Below are positions 1 through 9,106 of a stretch of 64,000 bases of DNA, piece after piece. Each line of letters begins with the position of its first letter. The first letter of the stretch is position 1. Below the pieces are notes generated by a model. The model saw nothing but the letters and a program-made list of their open reading frames with translations. It was not told the DNA's origin and did no database searches. The position numbers and the translations under genes were made by a program. Source of the DNA: Geomonas agri (GTDB lineage: Bacteria; Desulfobacterota; Desulfuromonadia; Geobacterales; Geobacteraceae); contig NZ_JAINZO010000001.1 of the NCBI RefSeq assembly GCF_020179605.1, positions 2,206,799 to 2,270,798 of the forward strand, given 5' to 3'.

Positions 1-687
1 GGTGATCCCCTCGGAATAGACGTCCTTCAGGTCGATCTTGGTGCCGAAGCACAACGACAGGAGCAGGCAGAGCTTGTGCGCGGTGTCGACCCCTTCAATG
101 TCGAAGGTCGGATCGGCCTCGGCGTAACCCAACTCCTGCGCGCTTTTGAGGACCTCGGCGAAGTCGGCGCCTTCCTGGGTCATCCTGGTGAGGATGTAGT
201 TGCAGGTGCCGTTGACGATGCCGAGTACGGTGGAGAAACGGTTGCCCGCCATGTTCCCCTTGATCGCGGAGAGGACCGGGATGCCGCCGCCGACCGCCGC
301 CTCGAAGAGGACCTCGACGTTGTTCTTCTTGGCCGCGGCGTAGATCTCCTCGCCATGCACGGCCAGAAGCGCCTTGTTGGCGGTGACCACGTGCTTGCCG
401 TTGCCGATCGCCTTGAGGGCAAAGCTGCGCGCCGGCTCGTAGCCGCCGATCAGTTCGATGACCACCGAGATCTCCGGGTCGGCCAGCACGTCGTCGGCGT
501 TACGGGAGAGCGTGATCCCTTCGGTGGAGACGCCGCGGTCGGTGGTGATGTCCAGGTCGACGATGGTTTTCAGAGAGATCCGAGCGCCGGTCTTCTCGGT
601 GAGGAGGGCGGAGTTTTCCTTGAGCAGCTTCACGACGCCGGCACCGATGGTGCCGAAACCTAGCAGGCCTACCTTAATCTCTTCCAT
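1..687 (-). CDS. hom: homoserine dehydrogenase, N-terminal part (cut by window edge)
   Basis: The frame opens at an ATG at 687 and stays open to base 1, giving 229 residues without a stop, so the gene continues beyond the window. The N-terminus has a Rossmann NAD(P)-binding start (GLLGFGTIGAGVVKLL), followed by the motifs VVTANKALLAVHG and AAVGGGIPVL and the family signature NGTCNYILTRM. Homoserine dehydrogenase reduces aspartate semialdehyde to homoserine in the cytoplasm, on the branch to threonine and methionine. The missing C-terminal half would hold the rest of the catalytic domain and a possible ACT regulatory domain. Family assignment is secure; whether the full protein is intact cannot be seen. 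Confidence 0.93.
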   Translation of the reverse strand, partial: MEEIKVGLLGFGTIGAGVVKLLKENSALLTEKTGARISLKTIVDLDITTDRGVSTEGITLSRNADDVLADPEISVVIELIGGYEPARSFALKAIGNGKHVVTANKALLAVHGEEIYAAAKKNNVEVLFEAAVGGGIPVLSAIKGNMAGNRFSTVLGIVNGTCNYILTRMTQEGADFAEVLKSAQELGYAEADPTFDIEGVDTAHKLCLLLSLCFGTKIDLKDVYSEGIT

Positions 688-874
688 ATTCCCTCTTTGA
701 TCGAATTTCAGATTTTTAAAGCTAAGGCATTGAACAGGGATAAAAGGGATCAAAGGGATAACAACTGAAGTGAATCGCGCTAAAGCAAATTTCTGAAGCA
801 ACTCCCCCCTGTCCCCCCTTCGCAAAGGGGGGGACGTGAGACCCCTTTATTCCTGTTTGTTTTGGTTTATCCGG
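688..874. repeat. intergenic repeats between nusB and hom
   Basis: No gene is seen here. Bases 736-762 hold three tandem-like copies of an AGGGATMAA unit. Bases 811-835 form a near-perfect hairpin with GTCCCCCCTT in one arm and AAGGGGGGGAC in the other around a short CGCA loop. It lies just after the nusB stop on the minus strand, but no T-run follows, so it looks more like a dispersed palindromic element than a classic terminator. Confidence 0.55.
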
Positions 875-1312
875 TTATTCCTTGTCGGTCACGGTGGAGG
901 CGATTTCGTCGAGGATGCCGTTGACGAAGGATGCAGAATCGTCGGCGCCGAATTTCTTGGCGACCTCGATGGCCTCGTTCATGGTGACGTTCTTCGGGAT
1001 GTCCGGACGGTACAACAGCTCGAACACGGCCAGGCGCAGGATGTTCAGATCCACGCGCGCCATGCGGGCCATGCTCCAGTGCTTCGATTTCTCGGCGATA
1101 CGGCCGTCGATCTCCTGGAGGTGGCTGGCAACGCCGGCAACCAACTCGGCGGCAAAGGCATAGGCCTTGGAGTTGGTGGAAAGGGTCGGGTCCTCGCCTT
1201 CGCCGAAACTCTCGACGATGCGCTTGAGCGTGGTGCTCGGGTCCTGGGTCACCAGGTCCTTGGAGTAGAGCGCCTGCAGCGCCAGTTCTCTACCTTCTCT
1301 GCGTGTGGTCAA
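875..1312 (-). CDS. nusB: transcription antitermination factor NusB
   Basis: A 145-residue all-helical protein of normal NusB length. It opens with [16 protein letters not shown] and ends with the family region [11 protein letters not shown] followed by [10 protein letters not shown]. NusB pairs with ribosomal protein S10 (NusE) at boxA to promote antitermination in rRNA operons. The start is a TTG that directly follows the ribH stop codon (TAA-TTG), with GGGAG inside the end of ribH as the ribosome site, so translation is probably coupled. The ribH-nusB pairing is common in bacteria. It is the last gene of the riboflavin operon. Confidence 0.95.
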   Translation of the reverse strand: MTTRREGRELALQALYSKDLVTQDPSTTLKRIVESFGEGEDPTLSTNSKAYAFAAELVAGVASHLQEIDGRIAEKSKHWSMARMARVDLNILRLAVFELLYRPDIPKNVTMNEAIEVAKKFGADDSASFVNGILDEIASTVTDKE

Positions 1313-1780
<468 letters not shown>

Positions 1781-1798
1781 AATGACTCCAATAAAGAG

Positions 1799-3001
1799 TT
1801 AGATATTTTCCAGCAGGTGTCCCATCTTCTCCCGCTTGGTCTTCAGGTATTTCTCGTTGGCCTTGGACGGCTTGATCTCTATGGGTACCCGCTCGACGAT
1901 GTTGATGCCGTAGCCCTGCAGGCCGATCAGTTTCTTCGGGTTGTTGGTCATCAGGCGGATCTTCTTCACGCCGAGGTTGACCAGGATCTGTGCCCCGATG
2001 CCGTAGTCGCGCAGGTCGGCCTTGAAGCCCAGGGCCAGGTTGGCCTCGACGGTGTCGTGCCCCTGATCCTGCAGCGCGTAGGCCTTGAGCTTGTTGGTGA
2101 GACCGATGCCGCGCCCTTCCTGGCGCATGTAGAGGATGATCCCCTTCCCTTCCTTCTCGATCTGCGCCATGGCGGCATGCAGCTGCTCCGCGCAGTCGCA
2201 GCGCACGGAACCGAACACGTCGCCGGTCAGGCACTCGGAGTGGACGCGCACCAGGACCGGCTCGTCCCCTTTAACCTCGCCCTTGACCAGGGCCAGGTGC
2301 TCGAGCTTGTCGATGTCGTTTTCGAAGGCGACGGCCCGGAAGTCGCCGAAGGAGCTGGGGAGCGCGACGTCAACGGAGCGCCGCACCAGCGATTCGTGCT
2401 TGAGGCGATAGGCAACCAGGTCGGCGATGGTGCAGACCTTGATGCCGTGCTCCTTGGCGAATTTCTTGAGTTCCGGCATGCGCGACATGGTGCCGTCTTC
2501 GTTCATGATCTCGCAGATGACGCCGGCCGGTTCGAGCCCTGCCAGGCGCGCCAGGTCGACGGAGCCTTCGGTCTGCCCGGAGCGGACCAGGACGCCGCCG
2601 TTTTTGGCGCGCAGCGGGAAGATGTGCCCCGGGCGTGCCAGGTCGGATGCCTGGGCGTTGGGCGCCACCGCGGTCAGAATGGTGTGGGCGCGGTCCGCGG
2701 CGGAGATGCCGGTGGTAACGCCCTTCTTCGCCTCGATGGAGACGGTGAAGGCGGTGCCGAAGGAAGAGGTGTTGTCCTGCACCATGGGGGGCAGGTCGAG
2801 GCGGTCGCAGCGCTCCGCGGTCATGGTGAGGCAGATCAGGCCGCGGCCGAAACGCGCCATGAAGTTGATCGCCTCGGGGGTCACACACTGGGCCGCCATG
2901 GTGAGGTCCCCTTCGTTCTCGCGGTCCTCGTCGTCGACCAGGATCACCATCCTCCCGGCTCTGATCTCCTCAATGGCTTCCTCTATGCTTGCTACAGACA
3001 T
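1799..3001 (-). CDS. ribBA: bifunctional 3,4-dihydroxy-2-butanone 4-phosphate synthase / GTP cyclohydrolase II
   Basis: A 400-residue fusion. The N-terminal DHBP synthase domain (about 1-205) makes the four-carbon unit from ribulose 5-phosphate and keeps the acidic metal site [10 protein letters not shown] (residues 23-32). The C-terminal GTP cyclohydrolase II domain (about 206-400) opens GTP. It keeps the zinc cysteines in [17 protein letters not shown] and the catalytic RQEGRGIGL, so both halves look active, unlike some RibBA proteins with a decayed half. The ATG at 3001 is preceded by GAGGAGAGG. It lies 136 bases after ribE and just ahead of ribH. Confidence 0.97.
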   Translation of the reverse strand: MSVASIEEAIEEIRAGRMVILVDDEDRENEGDLTMAAQCVTPEAINFMARFGRGLICLTMTAERCDRLDLPPMVQDNTSSFGTAFTVSIEAKKGVTTGISAADRAHTILTAVAPNAQASDLARPGHIFPLRAKNGGVLVRSGQTEGSVDLARLAGLEPAGVICEIMNEDGTMSRMPELKKFAKEHGIKVCTIADLVAYRLKHESLVRRSVDVALPSSFGDFRAVAFENDIDKLEHLALVKGEVKGDEPVLVRVHSECLTGDVFGSVRCDCAEQLHAAMAQIEKEGKGIILYMRQEGRGIGLTNKLKAYALQDQGHDTVEANLALGFKADLRDYGIGAQILVNLGVKKIRLMTNNPKKLIGLQGYGINIVERVPIEIKPSKANEKYLKTKREKMGHLLENI

Positions 3002-3137
3002 TTATGTAACCTCTCCTCGTTCAGTATCGGTCGTCGGGATGGGAGTTTGATCCTTTCCCGCGGCCAAATTTGGTTGGACAACAAACCTTAGGGCGTTGAC
3101 CATAACAAAATTTTCGTCCAAGTGGAAGCAAAAGCAG

Positions 3138-3782
3138 CTAGATAAAGCCGTTTTTAGTCAACAGGTCCATGGTGACACCGCCCGGCTTTGCTTCCTTTCC
3201 CGCCAGGAGACGTTCGAGGTAACGGCAGAGCAGGTCGGTCTCGATGTTCACCTCGTCCCCCACCCTCTTGGAGAGGAGCGTCGTCTTGGACGCGGTGTGC
3301 GGGATGATGTTGACGCTGAAGCTGTCTGGGCCGACCTCGTTGACGGTGAGGCTGATGCCGTCGATGGCGACCGAGCCCTTGGCGGCGATGTATTTCGCGA
3401 ACTCCGCCGGGAACCTGAAGGAGAAGACGATGTTGTTGGCCACCTCGCGCCGTTCCGTGATGGTGGCGACGCAGTCCACGTGGCCGGAGACCAGGTGGCC
3501 GTCCAGGCGGTCCGACAGGCGCATGGCGCGTTCCATGTTGAGCGGCGCGCCGCTTTTCAGGTTCTTGAACGCGGTGCGGTCGATGGTCTCGGGGGAGACG
3601 TCGAAGGTGACCGCGCCGCCGCCTTTGCGCACCACGGTGAGGCAGGCGCCGTTGATGGCGATGGAATCGCCGATCCGGATCTCGTCCAGGGGGAGCGAGG
3701 TCTTGACCGTGAGGCTCCCCGACGCGCCGCGGCGCTCGATGGAGACCAGTTCGCCTACTGTTTCAATAAGACCTGTGAACAT
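3138..3782 (-). CDS. ribE: riboflavin synthase, alpha subunit
   Basis: A 214-residue riboflavin synthase made of two repeated lumazine-binding barrels (about 1-97 and 98-200). It dismutates two 6,7-dimethyl-8-ribityllumazine molecules to riboflavin. The N-terminus MFTGLIETVGEL is the family signature and SGHVDCVATI marks the start of the second barrel. I start at the ATG at 3782, which has AAGAGG upstream and matches the usual MFTGI/L start; a TTG one codon earlier is also possible. Some annotators call this gene ribC. It is third from the front of the riboflavin genes. Confidence 0.95.
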   Translation of the reverse strand: MFTGLIETVGELVSIERRGASGSLTVKTSLPLDEIRIGDSIAINGACLTVVRKGGGAVTFDVSPETIDRTAFKNLKSGAPLNMERAMRLSDRLDGHLVSGHVDCVATITERREVANNIVFSFRFPAEFAKYIAAKGSVAIDGISLTVNEVGPDSFSVNIIPHTASKTTLLSKRVGDEVNIETDLLCRYLERLLAGKEAKPGGVTMDLLTKNGFI

Positions 3783-3793
3783 CAAAACCTCTT

Positions 3794-3833
3794 AAACCAT
3801 TGGCCATGGTCCGCAAGCGATGGCTAATGGTTT
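3794..3833 (-). other. stem-loop between ribD and ribE
   Basis: AAACCATTGGCCA at 3794-3806 pairs with TGGCTAATGGTTT at 3821-3833 (13 pairs, one of them a wobble). The hairpin overlaps the ribD stop codon and lies just upstream of the ribE ribosome site. There is no downstream T-run of terminator quality, so it more likely affects mRNA stability or ribE translation than ends transcription. Confidence 0.55.
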
Positions 3834-4927
3834 TGCTTTTTTACCGGTGTTCCTTCCACCAGCAGGTCGACGCCGATGCGCCTTACCTTCACTTCTTCCA
3901 GCCGGATGGCGTCGGACATGAGCTGGACTCCCTCGCCGGCGAAGAGTCCCGTGCCGGCGCCGCCGACGAGCTTGGGGGCCAGGAACAGCATGCAGTGGTC
4001 GATGAGCCCGCCCCTCACGAAGGCGCCGGCCAGGTGGTGGCCGCCCTCCAAAAGGACCGACTGCACGCCACGCTCGCCGAGCTTCGCCAATAGGTCGTCC
4101 AAGTCGACCCGCCCTTCCTTTTCCTTGCAGACCAGCACCTCGACGCCGTGGGCCGCTAGCGCCTCGACCCGCGCCGTGTCCGTGCAACAGGTGGCGATGA
4201 CGGTGGGCGCCTGCGACTTCAGGCTGAACAGTGCGGCGTGGCGCGGGATCCTGAGCGTCGAATCGACGATGACCCGCAGGGGGTCCTTGCCGCCGGGGAC
4301 CCGGCAGGTCAGGAGCGGATCGTCCTTGATCACGGTGCCAACGCCGACCATGATGGCGTCCAACCTGCCGCGCAGCCGGTGCACCTCGCGCCGGGCCGCA
4401 TCACTGGTGACCCACTTGGAATCGCCGCTGGCCGTCGCACTCATGCCGTCCAGGGTGAGCGCGCTTTTCAACACCACGTAGGGGCGCCTGGTCTGGATCC
4501 ACTTGATGAAGGGGTGGTTCAGCTCCCGGCTCTCAGCCTCCAAAAGCCCCACCTCGACCTCGATGCCAGCGTCGCGCAGCATGCCGATGCCCCGGCCGGA
4601 AACGAGCGGGTTAGGATCGACCATGGCGACGAAGACCCGCCCGACACGCGCCTCGATGAGCGCCTTGGCGCAGGGAGGGGTCTTGCCGAAATGGGAGCAG
4701 GGTTCCAGCGTCACGTAGACATCGGCGCCCTCGGCGAGGGCCCCGGCCGCACGCAGGGCGTGCACCTCGGCGTGGGGCGTGCCCGCTTTTTTATGCCACC
4801 CCTTGCCGACGATGGCGCCATCTTTCACGATGACGCAGCCGACGGCAGGGTTGGGGGCGGTCTTGCCGACGCCCTTTCTGGCCTCGGTCAGCGCCAGACG
4901 CATCATTTTCAGGTGCTGTGCGGACAT
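3824..4927 (-). CDS. ribD: bifunctional pyrimidine deaminase / 5-amino-6-(5-phosphoribosylamino)uracil reductase
   Basis: A 367-residue RibD. The N-terminal deaminase (about 1-145) has the zinc motif HAEVHALRAAG and the pair of cysteines in EPCSHFGKTPPCAKAL. The C-terminal NADPH-dependent reductase (about 150-360) has LKSALTLDGM near its start and LLEGGHHLAGAF. Together they carry out the second and third steps from GTP in riboflavin synthesis. It is the first rib gene and lies about 180 bases downstream of nrdR, separated by an inverted repeat. No FMN riboswitch core was recognised upstream, so FMN control is not evident from sequence. Confidence 0.96.
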   Translation of the reverse strand: MSAQHLKMMRLALTEARKGVGKTAPNPAVGCVIVKDGAIVGKGWHKKAGTPHAEVHALRAAGALAEGADVYVTLEPCSHFGKTPPCAKALIEARVGRVFVAMVDPNPLVSGRGIGMLRDAGIEVEVGLLEAESRELNHPFIKWIQTRRPYVVLKSALTLDGMSATASGDSKWVTSDAARREVHRLRGRLDAIMVGVGTVIKDDPLLTCRVPGGKDPLRVIVDSTLRIPRHAALFSLKSQAPTVIATCCTDTARVEALAAHGVEVLVCKEKEGRVDLDDLLAKLGERGVQSVLLEGGHHLAGAFVRGGLIDHCMLFLAPKLVGGAGTGLFAGEGVQLMSDAIRLEEVKVRRIGVDLLVEGTPVKKQNH

Positions 4928-4963
4928 GTGTGCTCGTCTAGGTTGATTTCACTGCCGGGGCTT

Positions 4964-5080
4964 CCCCCTCACCCCTGCCCCTCTCCCGGAGGGCGAGGGG
5001 ATGAATGCCACCATGCCGTCTCTGCCAGGAGGATAGCCGTCCACACTCCCTCTCCCCCCGGGAGAGGGTCGGGGTGAGGG
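4964..5080. repeat. long inverted repeat (REP-like) between nrdR and ribD
   Basis: The arm at 4966-4989 (CCCTCACCCCTGCCCCTCTC and four more bases) is matched, with one indel, by the reverse complement of 5058-5080. The arms are about 23 bases with about 68 bases between them, and each arm also contains smaller C/G palindromes. C/G-rich elements of this look recur in the window near 811-835 and 59960-60055, which suggests a dispersed palindromic family. Confidence 0.65.
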
Positions 5081-5108
5081 CGCTGCAAACATAGCGGGGT
5101 TCACCCAG

Positions 5109-5561
5109 TTACTTCTTCAGCAGGTCCTGCAGCTCGACCATGAACTCGTTGATGTCCTTGAAGGAGCGGTACACGGAGGCGAAACGGACGTAGGCGACCT
5201 GGTCGATGCCGTGCAACTCGTTCATGATCCACTCGCCCAGGGTGGTGGTCGGGATCTCGCGCTCGCCGCTTTCCTGCATGCGGGTCTCCAGGCGATCCAC
5301 CAGCTTCTCGATGGTCTCCACCGAAACCGGCCTCTTCTCGCACGCCTTCTGCAGGCCGTTCACCAGCTTCAGGCGGTCGAACGGCTCGCGCCGGCCGTCA
5401 CGCTTGGTCACCAGGGGGAGCACTTCCTCGACCCGCTCGTGGGTGGTGAAGCGCTTGCCGCAGGACTCGCACTCGCGCCGGCGCCGGATGGCGGCGCCAC
5501 CCTTGTCGGGACGGGAATCGACTACCTTGCTGTCGCTGAAACTGCAGAAGGGACATTTCAT
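5109..5561 (-). CDS. nrdR: transcriptional repressor NrdR
   Basis: A 150-residue NrdR, the usual length. The N-terminal zinc ribbon has CPFC at residues 3-6 and CESCGKRF at about 31-38. An ATP-cone domain follows (about 49-139, starting [16 protein letters not shown]). NrdR senses the ATP/dATP state and represses ribonucleotide reductase genes at NrdR boxes. The start overlaps the stop of the dCMP deaminase gene by four bases (ATGA), so the two are coupled. The pairing links dNTP-pool control with dUMP supply. Confidence 0.97.
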   Translation of the reverse strand: MKCPFCSFSDSKVVDSRPDKGGAAIRRRRECESCGKRFTTHERVEEVLPLVTKRDGRREPFDRLKLVNGLQKACEKRPVSVETIEKLVDRLETRMQESGEREIPTTTLGEWIMNELHGIDQVAYVRFASVYRSFKDINEFMVELQDLLKK

Positions 5562-6013
5562 GGCTGCGACTCCTCGTACTTCTCGACGATGATGCCGGAC
5601 TCGCGGATCATCTCCTCCGCCAGTTGATCGGGATAGCCGGAGAGGTAGACCACGCGCTTGATGCCGGCGTTGATCACCATCTTCGAGCAGATGATGCAGG
5701 GCATGGTGTTGCAGTACAAGGTGGCCCCTTCAATGGAGGTGCCGTGCTTGGCAGCCTGGATGATCGCGTTTTGCTCGGCATGCAGGCCGCGGCAGAGTTC
5801 GTGGCGCTCGCCGGACGGGATCCCCATCTTCTCGCGCAGGCAGCCGATATCAAGGCAGTGGGCGGTCCCCGACGGTGCGCCGTTGTAGCCGGTCGCCAGG
5901 ATGTTCTTGTCCTTCACCAGGACGGCGCCGACCTGCCTCCTCAGGCAGGTGGAGCGTTTGGCAACCAGGCGTGTGATCTCGATGAAATATTCATCCCAAC
6001 TCGGACGCACCAT
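5558..6013 (-). CDS. dCMP/cytidylate deaminase family protein
   Basis: A 151-residue zinc deaminase of the ComEB/dCMP deaminase type. Catalytic zinc motifs are GLHAEQNAI (His plus catalytic Glu) and TMPCIICSK (two cysteines), preceded by the family start [18 protein letters not shown]. The enzyme deaminates dCMP to dUMP, feeding dTMP synthesis. It heads an overlapping pair with nrdR. A second zinc site is possible from the cysteines and histidine around [10 protein letters not shown], as in known dCMP deaminases. The substrate is inferred from family membership. Confidence 0.9.
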   Translation of the reverse strand: MVRPSWDEYFIEITRLVAKRSTCLRRQVGAVLVKDKNILATGYNGAPSGTAHCLDIGCLREKMGIPSGERHELCRGLHAEQNAIIQAAKHGTSIEGATLYCNTMPCIICSKMVINAGIKRVVYLSGYPDQLAEEMIRESGIIVEKYEESQP

Positions 6014-6067
6014 AACGAGCCCCTCTCATTTGAAATTTTGCCAGAATAGCGGTTTTCGCGAGCCCGG

Positions 6068-7333
6068 TCAAGCGGCGTGAGAGTACGGGGAGACTGATTC
6101 ACATGAGGACGTTGCCGCAGCGCAAGTCACCGGGATCGTTTTCGTGGTCGAGCACGGGACACCCTCCGCCCCCGGTTCCATGCTGTGCAGGGCGAAGAGG
6201 AGGACGGCGCCAAGCCCGACGGTCCCCGCGGTGTGGAATACGGCGGCAATGCCGAGGCTTCCCTGCAGCAGCGCACCGCACAGGGGACCCGCTGCGAAGC
6301 CGAGGTTGAGCGCGGCGTTGAATGTTCCCACCGTCACCGCCATGCCGTGCCGCATCCCCTCTTCCACCAGAAGTGCGCTGCTGGCCGGTTGAGAGACGAC
6401 GCTGCAGACGCCGATAGCCACGGTGAGTATGAGCATCTGGTAGAAACCGGGCGCCGCCGGGAGCAGAAAGTAGAGCAGGGAAACGGCGCTCCCCCCGGCA
6501 AGTACCAGCAGGCGGCGCGGCGCGCGGTCGGAGAGTTTGCCCATGGGACGCAGGAGCAGCGTCATGGCGACGGTACCGGAGGCGAGAATGATGCCGCTGC
6601 GCGCACCGGTCAGCCCGAGCTTCGCGGTGAGCAGGATGGGGAGAAAGGAGCCGGTGAGCGAGATCCCGAAGGCCCGGCCGAAGATGAAGGCGAGCAGCGC
6701 GCGGTAACTGCCGGGGCGATCCAGCTGCCAAAGCCGGAAAGCTGACGCTGCCTCATGTCGGCGTGCGTTGCCGGTACCGTGCCCACCGCCGGGGATGCCG
6801 CGCAGGGCGGCACAGAAAGCGGCGAGACACAAGAGGGCGACCGACATGAAGACGCCTGCGAAGCCAAAGGAGTCCTTGAGCAGGCCGCCGACCAGCGGCC
6901 CCAGGCACAACGCGCCGTAAAAGGAAATGTCGAAGGTGGCGAGAACGGTGCCGCGTTTTCCTTCCGCCGTGCAACTGCCGACCAGCGCCAGGAGCACCGG
7001 GCGGAACAGCGCGCAGCTCACCCCCTGCAGCAGGCGCAGCACGATGAGCGCCGGGACCGAGAGATTGTAGAGATAGCCCGTCGAGACCAGGAGGTAAAGG
7101 GCGAGGCTCACCAGCACCGCCCGGCGGTGCCCAACGCGATCCGACCAAGCGCCGAGCGCCGGGCTGCAGACGATCTTGGCGAGTGAATAGCAGACCAGCG
7201 GCAGCCCGAGCATGAGCCCACGCGCGCCGAGACTGAAGAGATAGGTCGAGAAGAAGGCGTCGGCAATACCGAAGCCGAGGGTTACGGCGAAGTTGACCAG
7301 GAACAGGATTCGCAGCAGATTGCGCTCCGGCAT
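6068..7333 (-). CDS. major facilitator superfamily transporter
   Basis: A roughly 421-residue integral membrane protein with about twelve hydrophobic segments. The MFS loop 2-3 signature is seen as LGAWSDRVGHRRAVL, and a related loop in the second half reads LLRPMGKLSDRAPRRLL. I start at the ATG at 7333 (MPERNLLRILFLVNF), five bases after the stop of the hemerythrin-like gene, so the two are probably translated together. A longer frame upstream overlaps that gene. Fold is clear; substrate and direction are unknown. Its position behind the cytochrome/flavoprotein/porin genes makes uptake or efflux of the same substrate a reasonable but untested guess. Confidence 0.85.
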   Translation of the reverse strand: MPERNLLRILFLVNFAVTLGFGIADAFFSTYLFSLGARGLMLGLPLVCYSLAKIVCSPALGAWSDRVGHRRAVLVSLALYLLVSTGYLYNLSVPALIVLRLLQGVSCALFRPVLLALVGSCTAEGKRGTVLATFDISFYGALCLGPLVGGLLKDSFGFAGVFMSVALLCLAAFCAALRGIPGGGHGTGNARRHEAASAFRLWQLDRPGSYRALLAFIFGRAFGISLTGSFLPILLTAKLGLTGARSGIILASGTVAMTLLLRPMGKLSDRAPRRLLVLAGGSAVSLLYFLLPAAPGFYQMLILTVAIGVCSVVSQPASSALLVEEGMRHGMAVTVGTFNAALNLGFAAGPLCGALLQGSLGIAAVFHTAGTVGLGAVLLFALHSMEPGAEGVPCSTTKTIPVTCAAATSSCESVSPYSHAA

Positions 7334-7338
7334 CTCGT

Positions 7339-7749
7339 TTACCCCCGCGCGGTGAGGAAGGCCTCGAAGAGCCGATCGTGTACTTCGATGTGCTCCAGCC
7401 AAAGCCGGCGGATCTGCTCCAGCTCGTCAGCAGGCGCCCCCTTCCCCAGAGCCAGGCGGTAGCGCAGCTTCGCCGTCCCGATGCTGATGGACTGGTGACA
7501 CAGCCGGTGTTCCCTCGCCTTGGGGAAGTCCACCAAATCCATGAAGCGCTCCTCCGGCCCGATCTGGGTCAGCGTCGCCTTCACCAGTTGATCGAGCTCA
7601 CCGCTCACGTCGCTTGAAGGCTGCCGGCGCAACTGGTCGAGCATCCGGTTCAGGTGGCCGATGATGCTTCTGTAGCGGCTGTCCCAGTGCAGGGGCTCGT
7701 GGTGCGGGTCACGCACGCTTGCGCTGTGGACCTGGCTGTTCGTTTCCAT
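7339..7749 (-). CDS. hemerythrin-like protein
   Basis: A 136-residue helical protein from the ATG at 7749. The four-helix hemerythrin pattern is visible: a His in helix 1 (SIIGHLNRML), EERFM followed by FPKAREHRLCH in the middle, and HIEVHD in the last helix. These supply most of the di-iron ligands, but where the family normally has His in the HFxxEE motif this protein has Gln (QIGPEE). Hemerythrins bind O2, NO or iron. The gene lies between the porin and the MFS gene and may be cotranscribed with them. A conventional start upstream of 7749 would run into the hairpin region. Confidence 0.75.
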   Translation of the reverse strand: METNSQVHSASVRDPHHEPLHWDSRYRSIIGHLNRMLDQLRRQPSSDVSGELDQLVKATLTQIGPEERFMDLVDFPKAREHRLCHQSISIGTAKLRYRLALGKGAPADELEQIRRLWLEHIEVHDRLFEAFLTARG

Positions 7750-7769
7750 CCTTTCTTCCCCTTGGTGAA

Positions 7770-7793
7770 GGCGGGGGGAGAAATCCCCCCGCC
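7770..7793 (-). other. hairpin between porin and hemerythrin-like gene
   Basis: GGCGGGGGGA pairs with TCCCCCCGCC around a four-base loop, a 10-base-pair GC stem. No T-run follows on the minus strand, so it is not a standard terminator. It could stabilise the upstream porin mRNA or attenuate read-through into the last two genes. Confidence 0.6.
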
Positions 7794-7835
7794 GCCATTG
7801 CTGCGACGCCCGGCGGCTGCCGGGGCATCGGGATG

Positions 7836-9017
7836 TTAAAAGGTCATCTGCCACTTGGCGCCGGCGATCAGGGAACGCGGCTCGTTTTGCCCCAGGGAGT
7901 TCTTGAAGTCGTTGATGTAGTCGATCTCCGGGACGATGTTGATGTGCTTGCCCAGGGCATAGTTCAGGTTGATGAAGGACGCCATCCGGGCATCGGCATG
8001 CGCCATGGAGTTGTCATCGACCACGTAGGAGGCGCCGGCATAGACCATGGTGCGGTCGCTGGCGCGGTAGCCAACCTGGCCGAAGCCGCCAATGGTATGG
8101 GAATTCTTGCCGTGCAGGGTGTCGTAGTAGGCACCGTTGGCCTGGCCGGGGTTGGCCAGGGTGTTGCCGGTACCGTTGCCGGTGGCGGTGCTCATCAGGT
8201 CGCCGGTATTCTGACCGGTGAAGACGTTGTAGCTGAATTCCACCGGCGCGAGGTCCACCTTGCCGTGGAAGAAGGCGAGGTAGGAATAGATGTCGTGCTT
8301 GGTCGGGGTGGAGTTGTTGGTCGAGCTGGTCACCTTGTACACGTTGCCGGCGACGCCGCCGCCGTAGTTCCAGTTGTTGAGTTTCCCTTCGTAGCCTACG
8401 ACCATCTTGGGGAGCATGGTGTCGTAGTCGGTGTAGGTGGCGGCATAGCTGTTGCCGGTCTGGCTGTAGGCGGCAGTAACGTCGGCGTTGGGCGAGACGT
8501 TGGTGGTGTTGTTGGCCTGGTTGCCGACGCGCGGCTGCATGGCGTCGACGTAGAAGCCGTTGTTCATGGTCACCTTGATGTTGGCGTAGCGGCCGTCCCA
8601 GAGCGAGCCGTAGCCGTTGAAGCCGCCGTCGCTGTCCCATACCTGCTGGGAACGGAACACGTAGGGGCTCGGCGTCTTACCGATGCGCAGCTTGCCCTCG
8701 CCGAAATCCCACTCGCCGTAGAGAAGCCGTACCTCCACCCCTTTGGAATACGCTTTCGGGTTGTACAGGCCGATCTCGGCCACGCCGGAGTATTCACCGT
8801 CTTTCACTTTCACCCCAACGAAGCTGTCGCCGAAGTTGTCCAGGCTGAAGTCGCTGTCGCGCCTTGAGGCGCCGGTGGTCGGGCTGTAGAAGGAGTTCTG
8901 GGTCCAGAAGGTTCCCAGCTTGATGTTGCCGTAGGCGTTGAGATCGATCGCCAGTGCGGGCGCGGAGCACGCGAGGGCTGCGGCAAAGGTCATGGCCGCG
9001 ATGTTCATCTTCTTCAT
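7836..9017 (-). CDS. outer-membrane porin
   Basis: A 393-residue exported protein. It begins with a typical signal peptide (MKKMNIAAMTFAAALACSAP, cleavage after ALA near residue 23). The mature part is rich in alternating aromatic beta-strand patterns such as VRLLYGEWDF and ATYTDYDTML, and it ends in Phe (WQMTF), as outer-membrane barrels do. It follows the flavoprotein gene by about 90 bases on the same strand, so it probably admits the organic substrate reduced by that enzyme. Substrate specificity cannot be read from the sequence. Family resemblance is to general beta-barrel porins of respiring proteobacteria. Confidence 0.85.
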   Translation of the reverse strand: MKKMNIAAMTFAAALACSAPALAIDLNAYGNIKLGTFWTQNSFYSPTTGASRRDSDFSLDNFGDSFVGVKVKDGEYSGVAEIGLYNPKAYSKGVEVRLLYGEWDFGEGKLRIGKTPSPYVFRSQQVWDSDGGFNGYGSLWDGRYANIKVTMNNGFYVDAMQPRVGNQANNTTNVSPNADVTAAYSQTGNSYAATYTDYDTMLPKMVVGYEGKLNNWNYGGGVAGNVYKVTSSTNNSTPTKHDIYSYLAFFHGKVDLAPVEFSYNVFTGQNTGDLMSTATGNGTGNTLANPGQANGAYYDTLHGKNSHTIGGFGQVGYRASDRTMVYAGASYVVDDNSMAHADARMASFINLNYALGKHINIVPEIDYINDFKNSLGQNEPRSLIAGAKWQMTF

Positions 9018-9106
9018 GGTACTGTTCCCTTTCGATTGGTAGTCGTTGAATTAGTTGCCATGCCATGCGCTGCCGTGGCGGGGTCACCGCCACGGCAGGT
9101 AAGAAG

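Noticed and set aside
4928-5108. FMN riboswitch upstream of ribD
   Set aside because: The region is filled by the C/G inverted repeat and none of the conserved FMN-element core was found here, before ribBA (3002-3137), or before the deaminase gene.
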